Assembly: GCA_022749755.1 (NCBI GenBank)
Contig: CM040440.1
Span: 10,651,269 to 10,715,268, forward strand
Direction: 5' to 3'
Origin: Azadirachta indica
Taxonomy: Eukaryota > Streptophyta > Magnoliopsida > Sapindales > Meliaceae
Length of the DNA: 64,000 nucleotides
Shown: positions 48,301 through 58,560 of the stretch, piece after piece
Layout: every line of letters starts with the position of its first letter
Position numbering within the stretch: position 1 is the first letter of the stretch
Translations under genes and position numbers: made by a program
The notes under the pieces: generated by a model
The model's database searches: none
What the model was told of the DNA's origin: nothing
The model's input: only the letters and a program-made list of their open reading frames with translations

Positions 48301-49005
48301 GTCAAAATTGAAATCATTGCAACCATTTAAACAAGCATTCAAGGATCAAAAAAAGATGAAACATTAAAGCAGTCATGAACGAGTTCTTCAATATAACTAA
48401 CTTGATGCATGTCATTATTTTCACTAGGTTGCTTGCAAATATTGAACACATTCATTTCCAATGTCATGTTTCTAAAGGATAATTTTAGAACTCCATTTTT
48501 ACAGTTGATTATTGCATTAGATGTAATAAGAAATGGACATTCTAATATGATAGGAATTTGGGTGCTTGAGTTAGGAACAGGTTGTGTATCTAAGACAATA
48601 AAATATATGGGAAAGTAAAATTTATCTACTTGAACTAACACATCCTCAAGTATTTCTCGTGGTATTTTTACAGAATGATCAGCAAGTTGAAGTGTTGTAG
48701 AAGTAAGTTTAAGCTTACCTAAACCTAATTGCTCATACACTGAATATGGCAACAAATTAACACTTGCACCAAGATCAAGTAAAGCATGGTTTATCCTAAA
48801 GTTTTCAATTACACAAGAAATGGTGGGACAACTAGGATCTTTATATTATGGTGGAGTGTTATATTGGATAATTGAACTAACATTCTCAGTTAAAAATACT
48901 TTCTTTTGAACATTAAGCTTCCTTTTAACAGTGCATAAATCTTTCAAAAATTTGGCATAAGAAGGAACTTGCTTGATTGCATCTAATAAAGGAATGTTAA
49001 TTTTG
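45310..49005 (-). pseudogene. Athila-like end of gag, protease, RT, RNase H, integrase, left arm and spacer
   Basis: Minus order: late gag (KVKINIPLLDAIKQVPSYAK, 49005), protease DLGASVNLLPYSVYEQLGLG near 48780-48720, RT (RMCIDYRKLNSLTRKDHF near 47770, then MPFGLCNAPATFQTCM and VFMDDFSVFGDSF at 47560-47440), RNase H ([20 protein letters not shown], then [18 protein letters not shown] near 46960-46850), integrase (CGGHFSSKKTA near 46385; [20 protein letters not shown] near 46150), and C-terminus [12 protein letters not shown], then GHRLKPFFENFSSELKS to 45310. Several stops and frameshifts, but long stretches remain open. Confidence 0.8.
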
Positions 49006-49016
49006 ACTTAATACCC

Positions 49017-50972
49017 GTTCTTAAGTTTGTCAAAAATGTTAGATCATTTTTAGGACATGCTGGTTTTTATAGGAGATTTATCAAAAATTTTAGTGTTATA
49101 TGAAGACCGTTGTGCAATCTGTTATTAAAAGGTGTTCTCTTTGAGTGGACTGAGTCGTGTCAAGAAACTTTTGTCAAACTTAAAACCATACTAACATCTG
49201 CTCCTATTATGCAGCCTCCAAATTGGACTTTGCCTTTTGAAATCATGTGTGATATCAGCGATTATGCTGTTAAAGCTGTTTTAGGACAACGAAAGGACAA
49301 GAAACCCTATGTGATTTACTATGCTAGTAAAACCTTAAATAGTACTCAAATAAATTATTCTACCACTGAAAAAGAATTACTTGCAATAGTATTTGCATTG
49401 GATAAATTTCAATCTTATCTTGTTGGCTCACCCATTGTGAGTTTTAGTGATCATGCAGCATTAAAATATCTTCTCTCTAAAAAGGATGCTAAATCTAGAT
49501 TGATTAGGTGGATCCTACTACTCCAAGAATTTGATCTCACAATTCAAGATAAAAAAGGAGTATAAAATATGGTTGCTGATCACTTGTCAAGACTTATGTT
49601 TGAAGAACCGATTGAGACAACACCAATTAATGACAATTTTTCTGATGAGCAACTTTTCAATGTTTCTATTTTACCTTGGTTTGCTGATATTGTCAATTTT
49701 CTTGTTGCAGGTCAAATGTCAAATCATTGGAATGCTCAAGATAAAAAGAAATTTTTAAGGGAGGTACGCAATTTCTTTTGGGATGATTCATATCTTTTCA
49801 AATATTACCCTGACCAAAATATAAGGAGATGTGTACCTAACAATGAAATTCAAAATATCATTTTTTTTTGTCATTCTAAAGCATGTGGTGGTCATTTTTC
49901 TTTAAAAAAAATTGCTGCGAAAATCTTACAATGTGGATTTTATTGGCCCACCTTATTTAAAGACACACATACATTTTGTAAAACATGTGATTGTTGTCAA
50001 AAATTAGGTGGAACAACTTGTAGAAACATAATGCCATTAAATCCTATTCTAATTATTAAAATATTTGATTGTTGAGGTATTGATTTTATGGGTCTTTTTC
50101 CTTCTTCTTTTGGGTATCAATACACTTTAGTTGGAGTTGACTATGTTTCAAAATGGGTAGAGGCAATTTCTTACAAAAATAATGATCATAAAATTGTTTT
50201 GAAATTTTTAAAAGAAAACATTTTTTCAACATTTGGAGTGCCTCGAGCCATAATAATTGATGAAGGTTTACACTTTTGTAATAAGCCTTTTCAGAATTTA
50301 ATGAAAAAATACGGAATTACACATAAAGTATCTACCCCTTATCACCTACAAGCAAGTAGACAAGTTGAATTTGTCAATAGAAAAATAAAATACATTTTGG
50401 AAAAAACAGTAAACCCGAATTGTAAGGATTGGTCATTAAGACTAACCGATGCACTTTGAGCTCATCAAACTGCTTTTAAATCATCACTTGGCATGTCTCC
50501 TTATAAACTTGTTTTTGGAAAGACTTGTCACCTACCTGTAGAATTGGAACATAAAGCTTTTTGGGCCATTAAAATGCTTAATTTTGACTTAGATAAAACA
50601 GGATCATTGAGAAAACTCCAAGTAAATGAACTCGAAGAAATTAGGAATGAAACTTACGAGAATTCTAAAATTTACAAAGAAAAAATGAAGGTGTTTCATG
50701 ATAAACATATCATTAGAAAATCATTTGAACCTTCACAAAAATTTCTTTTGTGTGATTCAAGATTGCATCTATTTCCTGGCAAACTTCGTTCAAAATGGAC
50801 AGGTCCTTTCATTGTTAAGAAGGTTTACCCACATGGCGCTGTTGAGATTGAGAACCCCAAAAATGGTAATGTTTTTAAAGTTAATGGACACCGTTTAAAG
50901 CCATTCTGTGAGAATTTTTCAAGTGAGCTAGAGTCTATCACTTTGAATGAACCTGTTTACAACACTAGATGA
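49017..50972 (+). pseudogene. Athila-like RT end, RNase H, integrase, right arm
   Basis: Begins abruptly in the RT connection ([20 protein letters not shown]), with no upstream RT, protease or gag. RNase H runs 49110-49565. Integrase follows at 49569-50972: the HHCC zinc region (CGGHFSLKKIA ... CKTCDCCQKLG), core GVDYVSKWVEAIS and [14 protein letters not shown] (catalytic Asp), HLQASRQVEFVNRKIK (catalytic Glu block), and C-terminal [18 protein letters not shown]. Only two or three in-frame stops interrupt it (after 49565, near 50073, near 50460), so it is much less decayed than the gypsy-1 pieces. Confidence 0.85.
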
Positions 50973-51173
50973 TTTTTTTTTTGTATATACATTACTTGTT
51001 TTCTTGTGTTATTAATTTTTTTTATTCCATTGTTTGTTTTTAGTTACTTTCCCGGTCAAGTGGCGGATAACGGTACTCTGTGACTCTTCAAGTCAGTTCT
51101 TTCAATTGCTCAAGATTACTGATACAACTTTTTTTTCTCACTTCTTTTTCTGTTCTTTTCTTTTTTTTTCATT

Positions 51174-51722
51174 ATGGATGTCATTCTTTCTAGATTGCAA
51201 ACATATTTTCCTTCTTTTCCTAAAGATGTTCTACGAAAAATGTACCAAGTTAGGTGTGCAAGATTAAGAATACTTATGCAAAAAGGTATTCCTGAAGATG
51301 TGCGGTGGATAATTGAAGTAAAGATATATTTAGCAGGTGAGTTTTCTAATTCATTTGTTTCATGCATGCCTGATTTAGATAAGAGCTCTTTTGCAAAGAA
51401 ACGAAGAGCGAAAAAGTTACAAGTGTGTCACAAATGTACACATTCAACCTGTAGCAAGCGATGTCGTTCTCTAGGGATGGTGTTTACTAATAAAGAAGAT
51501 AAAATTAAATTCATCAAGCATGGACTGAGTAAGGAGTCTTTAAATAATATCTTATTGACTCTTGAGACGCATCCTAGTAGATATGTGCAACGTGAAATTC
51601 TAAATTTGTATACTCTATTTCAAAAAGAACGTGATCGTTATAGTTTTGGGAATCTGACTTTAAAAGATCTTGTTTTCCAATTTGTAAGAAAAATGGATAG
51701 GAAGCCAATCCTCGACTCATAG
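51174..51722 (+). CDS. Cys-rich ORF of unknown function in the Athila-like element, right arm (182 aa)
   Basis: I do not recognise this protein. It is an intact open frame between integrase (ends 50972) and the LOG copy, and is present in both arms, so it belongs to the element family. Visible features: an N-terminal segment with QTYFPSFPKDVLRKMYQVRC, a basic patch FAKKRRAKK, then C-x2-C-x4-C-x3-C (CHKCTHSTCSKRC), which could bind zinc, and a C-terminal part with TLETHPSRYVQREILNLYTL. No signal peptide or membrane segment is seen, which argues against an envelope-like protein. It may be another captured host sequence or a family-specific factor. Start is the first ATG after a T-rich tract. 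Confidence 0.55.
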   Translation: MDVILSRLQTYFPSFPKDVLRKMYQVRCARLRILMQKGIPEDVRWIIEVKIYLAGEFSNSFVSCMPDLDKSSFAKKRRAKKLQVCHKCTHSTCSKRCRSLGMVFTNKEDKIKFIKHGLSKESLNNILLTLETHPSRYVQREILNLYTLFQKERDRYSFGNLTLKDLVFQFVRKMDRKPILDS

Positions 51723-52021
51723 AAGGCGTTGAAGCCATTACTGAACGTAAAATCAGAGGAAGATGTGAGCCACAATCACAACTATCTGTAAATATTTATT
51801 TTTAGCTGTCATTGTTGAAATTTTTATGTTTTAGATTCCTATATTAGCTGTTATCTTTGACATTTTTATATTTTTTTAAATTTTAACTTTTATGACAACA
51901 GCTGGCTTACCTCTATTGGTTTCATTAATGCATTCTCTTTAAGTTGTATAAATGCAGGACCTCACTTTTTTATTTTCATACAAAATTTGAATCACTGATA
52001 AAGGTAAAAGATTGCAAAAAG
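51723..52021 (+). other. Region upstream of the right-arm LOG copy, possible captured 5' sequence
   Basis: About 300 bp, AT-rich, without an ORF. It includes GTATAAATGCAG near 51946-51957, about 70 bp before the LOG start, which looks like a TATA-type core element. The left arm keeps only the last ~95 bp of it. It could be captured LOG leader sequence or native element sequence. Confidence 0.4.
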
Positions 52022-52643
52022 ATGGAAGGAGCTTCTATTCATCAATTTAAAACTATTTGTATTTTTTGTGGATCAAGCTCTGGGAAAGGTGAAGAGTTTG
52101 TAAGAGCAGCGGACAACGCGGGTCGAGTTTTAGTTGAGCGAAAACTTAACCTTATATATGAAGGAGGTAGCCTTGGGTTAATGAAGTGTGTATCAACTGC
52201 CGCACATGTAGGAGGAAGTGAAGTCATAGGTATCATACCAAAAGCTTTATCTGCAGGTAACATAACTGACAAAACAGTTGGAGAAGAATTAATGGTCTCA
52301 ACAATGCATGAAAGAATTTATTACCTTACTAGGTTGTTTTGGGACCTTAGAGGAAATTTTTCAAGTTGCATCTTGAGCACAACTTATCATTCACCAAAAA
52401 CCCATAGGATTGTTAAATGTTAATGGTTTCTTTAACAAGTTGTTGTCTTTTCTTGATCATGCTGTAGAACAGAATTTTATCTCACAAATGGCTCGTAAAC
52501 TCTTCATTTCTGCTCCAACTGCTAATGACTTGATCAATCAGTTGCAGAACTTTGTCTATGAACCAAATCCAATAATGGCACGATTAAAATGGTCAAGTGA
52601 AAGCAGTAAAAAGCGAAAGCTGGATTTATCACTTCATTTGTAA
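52022..52643 (+). pseudogene. LOG cytokinin-activating enzyme retrocopy, right arm
   Basis: Starts at ATG 52022 and keeps TICIFCGSSSGKGEEFV, LNLIYEGGSLGLM (first G of the GGG motif changed to E) and STAAHVGGSEVIGIIPKAL. After MVSTMHERI about 14 codons are deleted with a frameshift. The active-site region is partly recoverable in another frame as LLGCFGTLEEIF, then a W-to-stop change. The C-terminal third is open (52410-52643): [18 protein letters not shown], then MARKLFISAPTANDLINQL, ending KKRKLDLSLHL. It is intronless like the left copy but broken by different lesions, so their common ancestor was probably an intact reading frame. No active enzyme is expected from this locus. Confidence 0.85.
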
Positions 52644-52794
52644 CTTTTCTTATCTATTTTTTCTTCTCATTGCATTTTATTATTTTTGCTTAAATTTGTT
52701 TCAGGTTTTACTTGTGTTTCAATAACTACTATCTCAAGTAATATTCTCTATACTGTACCTCTTTACATTCAAACATTGGGGACAATGTTGCAAT

Positions 52795-52880
52795 CTGGTT
52801 GGGGGAAGTGTAGTTGACATAAGTAAACCATTTTTTTTTAATATACAACTAAAAAAAAATAGTTGCTTATGTCAACTATA
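52795..52880 (+). repeat. Polypurine tract and 72-bp palindromic LTR tip
   Basis: ACATTGGGGACAATGTTGC (from about 52774) and GGTTGGGGGAAG precede TGTAGTTGACATAAGTAAAC at 52809, the start of the LTR as in the left arm. After about 50 bp, at an A9 run, it turns into the complement of the same LTR start (TTGCTTATGTCAACTATA) and ends at the TSD. The tip is therefore two LTR starts joined head to head. Confidence 0.8.
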
Positions 52881-52885
52881 ATAAC
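52881..52885. other. Target site duplication of the Athila-like composite (right copy)
   Basis: Plus-strand ataac, identical to 41679-41683. Confidence 0.85.
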
Positions 52886-55800
52886 TTTCTTGTTGCTATC
52901 ACTAAAGCTAGTGCCTATTTTTGAAGTATACTATATCGAGTTTTTGGATCTAGCTCACATAGTTAATAAAGTGGAAAGTTTCCCTATGGATTTCTTGGAT
53001 AATCACAGCATTAACAACATAGTCTAACATAGCCAAGTATACAAGTAGTTCATGCCCTTCCCTTGGAGTAACTAATAGTGATGCTCTCATTAGATAACTC
53101 TTGATTTCTTGGAATGTGTTATCACACTTCTCATCCTATACCATCTTCTTCTCTTGCCATATTAGCTTGAAGAATTTATGGCACTTGTCAATAAACCTTA
53201 ATATAAATTTACTGAAAGCTATCAATTTTCCCATTAGACTTTGCTTTTTCTTCAGACTTCTAAGTAACTTCGTACCAACCACAGCTTCAATCTTTCGAGG
53301 GTTCACTTCAATTCCTTTTTCACTAACCATGTAACCTAAAAATTTTTCCAAGCTAACTCTGAAAGAATAACTTACAGGGTTAAGCCTCATCTGATATTTC
53401 CTTATATGTTTGAATATTTATGTGAAGTAATGGATAATGATTCAAGATGTTGAATGATTTAGTTATCGTGTTATCTACATATATTTTCATCATCTTGCCA
53501 ATCAAAGATTTGAACATTTTATTGGCATCTCTGATATATGAATCCTACATTCTTCGACCCAAAAGGTATAACCTTGTAACAATAAAGACCTTGGTATATT
53601 AGAAAGATGTCTTTTCTTGATCTTTTTCATGTAGTCTGATCTAGTTGTACCTTGAGAATGCATCCATAAAGCTTAAATCATCATACCCGACTGTGGCGTC
53701 TACCAACTGATTTATCTTTGGTAACAAGAAGTTGTCCTTGTCATAGTCATTATTCAAATTAGTGAAGTCTATGCACATTCTCCACTTCCTATTCACTTTC
53801 TTCACCATCACCACGTTAGTGATCCAATCTAGATAACTTGCCTTTTTGATAAAATCAACTTTTAATAGCTTATCTACTTTTTTATGTATCACACTATATC
53901 TTTCATGATTGAAGATGCTTCTTTTCTATCTAGCAGGTTGAGTTTTTGTGTCCAAGAAAAGTTGATGTTATATAAATATGAGCTTTATCCCTTGTATATC
54001 TTTATAAAATGAAGCAAACAAATCAACATTACTTTTTAAAAAAATGACTAGCTCTTCTTTTTCATCTAAGCTCAGTTGGATCTTGACCTTTATTGTCCTT
54101 TTTAAATCCTCAAGTGTAATTAGAATTCCTTCATATACCTCTTCTAGTTTTCTAGGCCTTTCTGCCTCAATACTTCGCTTCCCAGGTCTTCGAGTAAGGC
54201 TAATGTTGCTTTGCACACATCTAGTTTTGCGGGCTTTCCTATTTCTATTATTTTGTTCCTTAGTCCTCGATATTGCATACTTCTGATTCTCTAATTGATA
54301 TGGAGAATGTCTTCCTAGCTAATGTTGCGTAACAACTATGTGCTTCCCACTGATCTTTCTAATCTTTCTATATTACCCAAATCTCATGGTCAGTTCTGAA
54401 TTTCGACTTTTGATAATATATTGACTTTACTATTTGTGTGCTCTTTAAGAAGGGTCTTTTTATTAAAACTTTATCCTAGATCTAGTAATTAGCTATTAAG
54501 AAGTCTACCATTTGTGTCTTGATATACAGACTTATACCTATCGTTACAGGAATCTTAATGCTCTCTAGTGGTGCAACATGTCCATTTACAAATCCACAGA
54601 AAGGTGTGTCAAAAGGCTCCAGCTCTAATTGTTGAATCGCTAATTCGTTTAAGGTCTTCTTGAACAAAATATCGACAAAGCTTTTAGGAGCAACGAGGAT
54701 CCTGTTCACGCTGAATCTAACTACATTCATGCTTACACAATTACATTGTCCTGGGGATAAATAACATTTTTCTTGTTTTTATTTGTGAACATTATGGGTG
54801 TTAAGAAGGTCTTTTGCTTCTTCTAAGCCTAAACATGGAAAACTTGAGTCAAATAGTCAGTTTTGGTAAACATCTTTGAGTACTTCTTTCATGCATTGTT
54901 TGAGTCACTTACTAAGGTCGAGTCTCTTGAAATTATCATGGTCTAAGGTTGTTGGTCTTGGTAACTTGATCCCCTCTGACCTCTTGACATATCTATTAAA
55001 AAATCTAGGTAACCATTGTGTACAAGGCCTTCAACATGCCTTTTTAGACTTCCACACTTCTTAGTGATATACTCATGATCTTTATGAAAAGAACACCACC
55101 TACTTCGATCTTGTACTTTTGGAAGTTTGGCCATTTTCTTTGGATCAATTGCTAAACCTTTTCACCTAATGTCCTTTAAAATGGTTTCTAGCAATATACT
55201 TAAGTGTGTGGACTTCTCAACCTTTATGCTTACTCCACTTCTATAGTAAGGGTTTCTACCTTCCTTAATTTGTACATACAAGTATCGTTTTTGCCTTATA
55301 TCTTGGTCTCCTAACATTTTAACCTCTATCTTTATATTCTTTGTTTCAGTTACTATCATTTTGTTGCTATCCAATAGACTTTCAATCTCTTCTTCCCCAT
55401 AAGCCTTGTTCTTAACTCCTATTATCCATTATTCTTTCTGGCTTTTGTTTGATCCTAAGATCTAGCTTTGGGGACAAAAACCCAACCTTTGGACATTGGG
55501 ATGTCATTCTTGTTGCTGTTTTTCAATTGTCGGTTGTTCTAATAATATTGTCTCTTTGGCTTTCCGATAAACTTTTTGGTAGATATTATACTCATCCTTC
55601 CACATTTTATACCACAACTTATTTGTCCTAGCTCTTTTCAGGGCTATCTCTTTATTGTATGCACCTAATGTAATGACTTTCTTCTTGTATCAATTGATTA
55701 AATTGTTCAAACTCTCTAGAATTCTTTAACAAATTCGCAAGCAAGTTACAAGAAGGAGTGAATGCTTCCTTATTTTAGCTTCTCAAGCCAAGCCCTGGCT

Positions 55801-56560
55801 TTTCTTTCTAAGGTAAGAGAGAAAAGCCTGCACATCTCATCCTTAGTCAAACCTTGAATATATATTATCTCCTTATATCTCTTAACATAAAACTTAGGAT
55901 TTGCTTATTCTGAGTAAAAACTGATATTAGGCATCTTAAATCCCCTAACTATATGTAAAGTCATCTTCTAGGAATTACGGGAGAGGCTATGTCATAATCT
56001 TCGACTTTATCCGTCAATTATCTTTCATTTTTTACTTTTTCTAACTCCTTATGAAATCGTTTAATCTCTTTTATAAAGAAGAATCAGCTACGTATACATG
56101 AAAGGAGTTTGTACATTGGTTGGCTATGTATGTATTTTCGACCAAGTTACCTAGGTTCCTAACTTGTTGGGTTTTACTACTTATCTCGTTTGCCTTATTG
56201 CCTTCAGGATCTCTAAATTTGCGATGTAACGGGTTTGTCCATCTCCTAATGTTGCATTGATGCTCTTATCAACTCTTGATGATGCTTGCACATGTCAAGC
56301 TACTGACAACGATTAATCTAACAATGATGGTTCCTCCTATTGCTTTTCTTTTGCCTATCCCTATTTGTTAATCATCTTCTGCATCTTGATTATCATTTTT
56401 CCCTATTTTTCAATTCTTGCTAGGTGTTCTAGTCTTTACTTTCTTTCATCTTCCAACTTTCGATCTAAATTTAAATGATTTTGATTAGTCTAATTCATTT
56501 CATTCACTTGATTCACCTGATTTGCCTAATTATCCCCTCATTTTGCTATAACTTTGTTTT
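52886..56560 (-). pseudogene. Tat-like gypsy: gag, protease, reverse transcriptase, start of RNase H (decayed)
   Basis: Minus order: gag near 55870-55700 (LTKDEMCRLFSLTLERKARA), a gag C-terminal CxxH-type knuckle near 55110 (RWCSFHKDHEYITKKCGSL), protease at 54730-54482 (SVNRILVAPKSFVDILF, with the active DSGS replaced), a linker ending FYKDIQGIKL at 53975, RT at 53892-53641 (NRKWRMCIDFTNLNNDY, LSFMDAFSRYN) and 53390-53136 (FLGYMVSEKGIEVNPRKIEA), and RNase H to LVIATRKL at 52886. It continues at 41678. The 5' end and LTR are not clear; 56560 is approximate. Confidence 0.8.
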
Positions 56561-56589
56561 CTTCTCACATATAGCACCTACTATTGGTA

Positions 56590-58080
56590 TCAGATTTTAG
56601 AAAAAATATCAATTACCCCCCTAATTGTTTACATTTTTACAACTTAGCTGTATGATATTTTAAAACTATATTTTACCCCCCTATTGTTATAACTCTAACA
56701 CTAACATTTTACTTTTTAAAAGCAAATTACATTATTACCCCTATAAGCAAGGGGCTTAAACCATAACTTAGCGCAACTCTATTTTTAAAAAAGAAAAACA
56801 AATTATTTGTTGCTAGGGTTTTGAACCTTCGACCTTAATATTAAAATTTTAAATTTTAACCATTAAAATATATCAATAATAACCATTAATTATTACACTA
56901 TGTTATTTATTGTGACCACATATTAGATACATAATTAAATAAATATTAATTCCAAGTACTCAAACAAATAATTTGAATAAAATTATTTAATGAAAAGCAA
57001 TTTCAAATTAAAAAATTACTAACAAATAAAAAATTAAAGTCATAATATAATAAATTCTATCTTGTCATTTTCTTAAATTTTTACAATAAAATCAAATAAA
57101 AATCAATAGAATAAAATCTAAATTTTTTGCAAAAATAATTTATGAACATGATATTTTATAAAAACTTATAATGAATAAGATTGTTTTGTGAATTGTTATA
57201 ATTTAAAAACATATTATTCAATAACTATTCTAAAAAATTTAAAATTTAAAATTAAAATTAAAATTAAAATCCATTATAGTCTTAATAAAAAGTTCTTTAT
57301 TTTTTTATAATTTTGGAGTTAGTTTTTATAAAAAATTTTAATATATATTTTTCTTTTTTATTAAATTTATTTGTATTAAATAATTTAATTTTCATTATTG
57401 TTTTAAGGTTTGCAATCATCATTTATTTAATTATCCATCTAGTATATATAATATATAACATGGTACACATATATTTGATTAATAAGTTAGTTTAGTGGCA
57501 AAGAATTAAATTTTTGAGTCTAAAGTCCTATATTCAAACTCCCATACTTACAAAATATTATCATTTTTCTTTAAAAAATTAAGTTGGGCTGGCTTATATT
57601 TTAGCCCCAATACAAATTTAATTTGATTAGGGGTAAATATGTAAAATAATAAAAATATTAATATTCAAATTTTGATTGTAAGGGGGCAAAATATTGTTTC
57701 AAAATATCATAAAAATAAGTGATAAACGTCAAAATTTTGGGGAAAAATTGGTATTTTTCCTAGATCTTGTCACCCAATATAAACAAGTAAAATTTTTTTG
57801 GGTTGTGAGAATTGAATTTTTGAGTTTAAAGTCTTAGGTTCAAACTCTCATACCTACAAAATATCATCTTTTTTTTCTATAAAAAAATTAAGTTGGGTTG
57901 GCTTATATTTTAGGCCCAATACAAATTTAATTTGATTAGTGATACATATGTAAAATAATAAAAATATTAACATTCAAATTTTGATTGCAGTGGGCAAAAT
58001 ATAGTTTTGAAATATCAAGGAGGTAAGTGAAAAAAACATCAAAAATTAGGGAAAAATTTGATATTTTCTTTAGATTTTGT
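56590..58080. mobile_element. TIR element with a tandemly duplicated right end
   Basis: The left end (CAGATTTTAGAAAAAATATC, then AATTACCCCCC) is complementary to two successive right ends, near 57681-57766 (AAGGGGGCAAAATATT..) and 57990-58075 (GTGGGCAAAATATAG..). The right-hand part, about 309 bp, occurs twice head to tail (AAGTTGGGCTGGCTTATATT at 57581; AAGTTGGGTTGGCTTATATT at 57890). No transposase. I found no convincing target duplication, so termini are approximate. Confidence 0.55.
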
Positions 58081-58119
58081 CACCTAATATAAACGAGTGA
58101 AATTTTTTTGGGTTGTGAA

Positions 58120-58560
58120 TAAAAAATGTCCTTGTTTTGTTCTTTCCTCCGTTATATATTAGCGCGTTTCCCATGGCAACCTAAAGTATTAATTTTAGTT
58201 GGATTATGATTCTTTGGGTAACATAGATTTAGATTTTCCTTTATTTTCGTTTGAATAGATTTTTCGGAATTTGGGCTAAAAGCGGTTTGTTGGGCACCTA
58301 TTGGGCTTAGGCCTTGACATTGTACATTAGGCTTGAAGGCTTGCATAAATAGGTCTATGATTGCTTCAGTTTCAAATGATGTCAGTTTGGCAAGTCGGTG
58401 GGTAGGTTATTGGGCTGATACTTCTTTACGCAAGGCTTTGAAATTTCCCTCCACTATCATTGGATCCGACTATAGGACTTAGCGACTTATGGGTTTCCCG
58501 ATCTTTTGAGTGTTTGGAAATTAGAGGAGAAAATCTATAATTAATGAAATGAGCAACACT
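58120..58560. other. Unassigned GC-richer block
   Basis: Balanced-composition island in AT-rich DNA, with ATTGGGCTTAGGCCTTGAC and similar GGGCTT/AGGCC words. It may be retrotransposon LTR sequence (perhaps of the Tat-like element, whose 5' end should lie nearby). No pair was found, and no gene. Confidence 0.35.

Larger units (their letters stand above)
43654..52858. repeat. Large inverted repeat (arms 43654-47257 and 49016-52858)
   Basis: The two arms carry the same string of features in opposite orientation: RNase H, integrase, Cys-rich ORF, LOG, polypurine tract, LTR tip. By eye the LOG segments differ at roughly 10% of sites. The right arm has about 260 bp (51660-51930) that is deleted from the left arm near 44615. 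The spacer is 47258-49015. Confidence 0.85.
41684..52880. mobile_element. Athila-like retroelement composite with inverted arms and LOG cargo, 11.2 kb
   Basis: Inserted in Tat RNase H with a perfect 5-bp TSD. In minus sense the order is: 27 bp of LTR tip; then antisense LTR tip, polypurine tract, LOG, Cys-rich ORF, integrase and RNase H (52858-49016); then sense end of gag, protease, RT, RNase H, integrase, Cys-rich ORF, LOG, polypurine tract and a full 2.0-kb LTR (49015-41684). It thus lacks a 5' LTR body, primer site and most of gag. The lineage call rests on KVKINIPLLDAIKQVPSYAK (end of gag), the protease DLGASVNLLPYSVYEQLGLG and the env-position cargo. The rearrangement probably arose in the cDNA before integration. 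Confidence 0.8.

Noticed and set aside
52022..52643. LOG copy as a functional host cytokinin gene
   Set aside because: Intronless, inside a retroelement, active-site region deleted and frameshifted. The left copy has a stop in the active-site motif.
41684..52880. Two independent Athila insertions in opposite orientation
   Set aside because: Would require an extra LTR and TSD between the arms. Instead there is one outer TSD, one full LTR and no LTR at the 49.0-kb junction. Not fully excluded without comparative data.
57313..57495. 60-codon hydrophobic plus-strand frame
   Set aside because: AT-rich sequence inside a non-autonomous TIR element; Ile/Leu/Phe richness is expected from composition alone.
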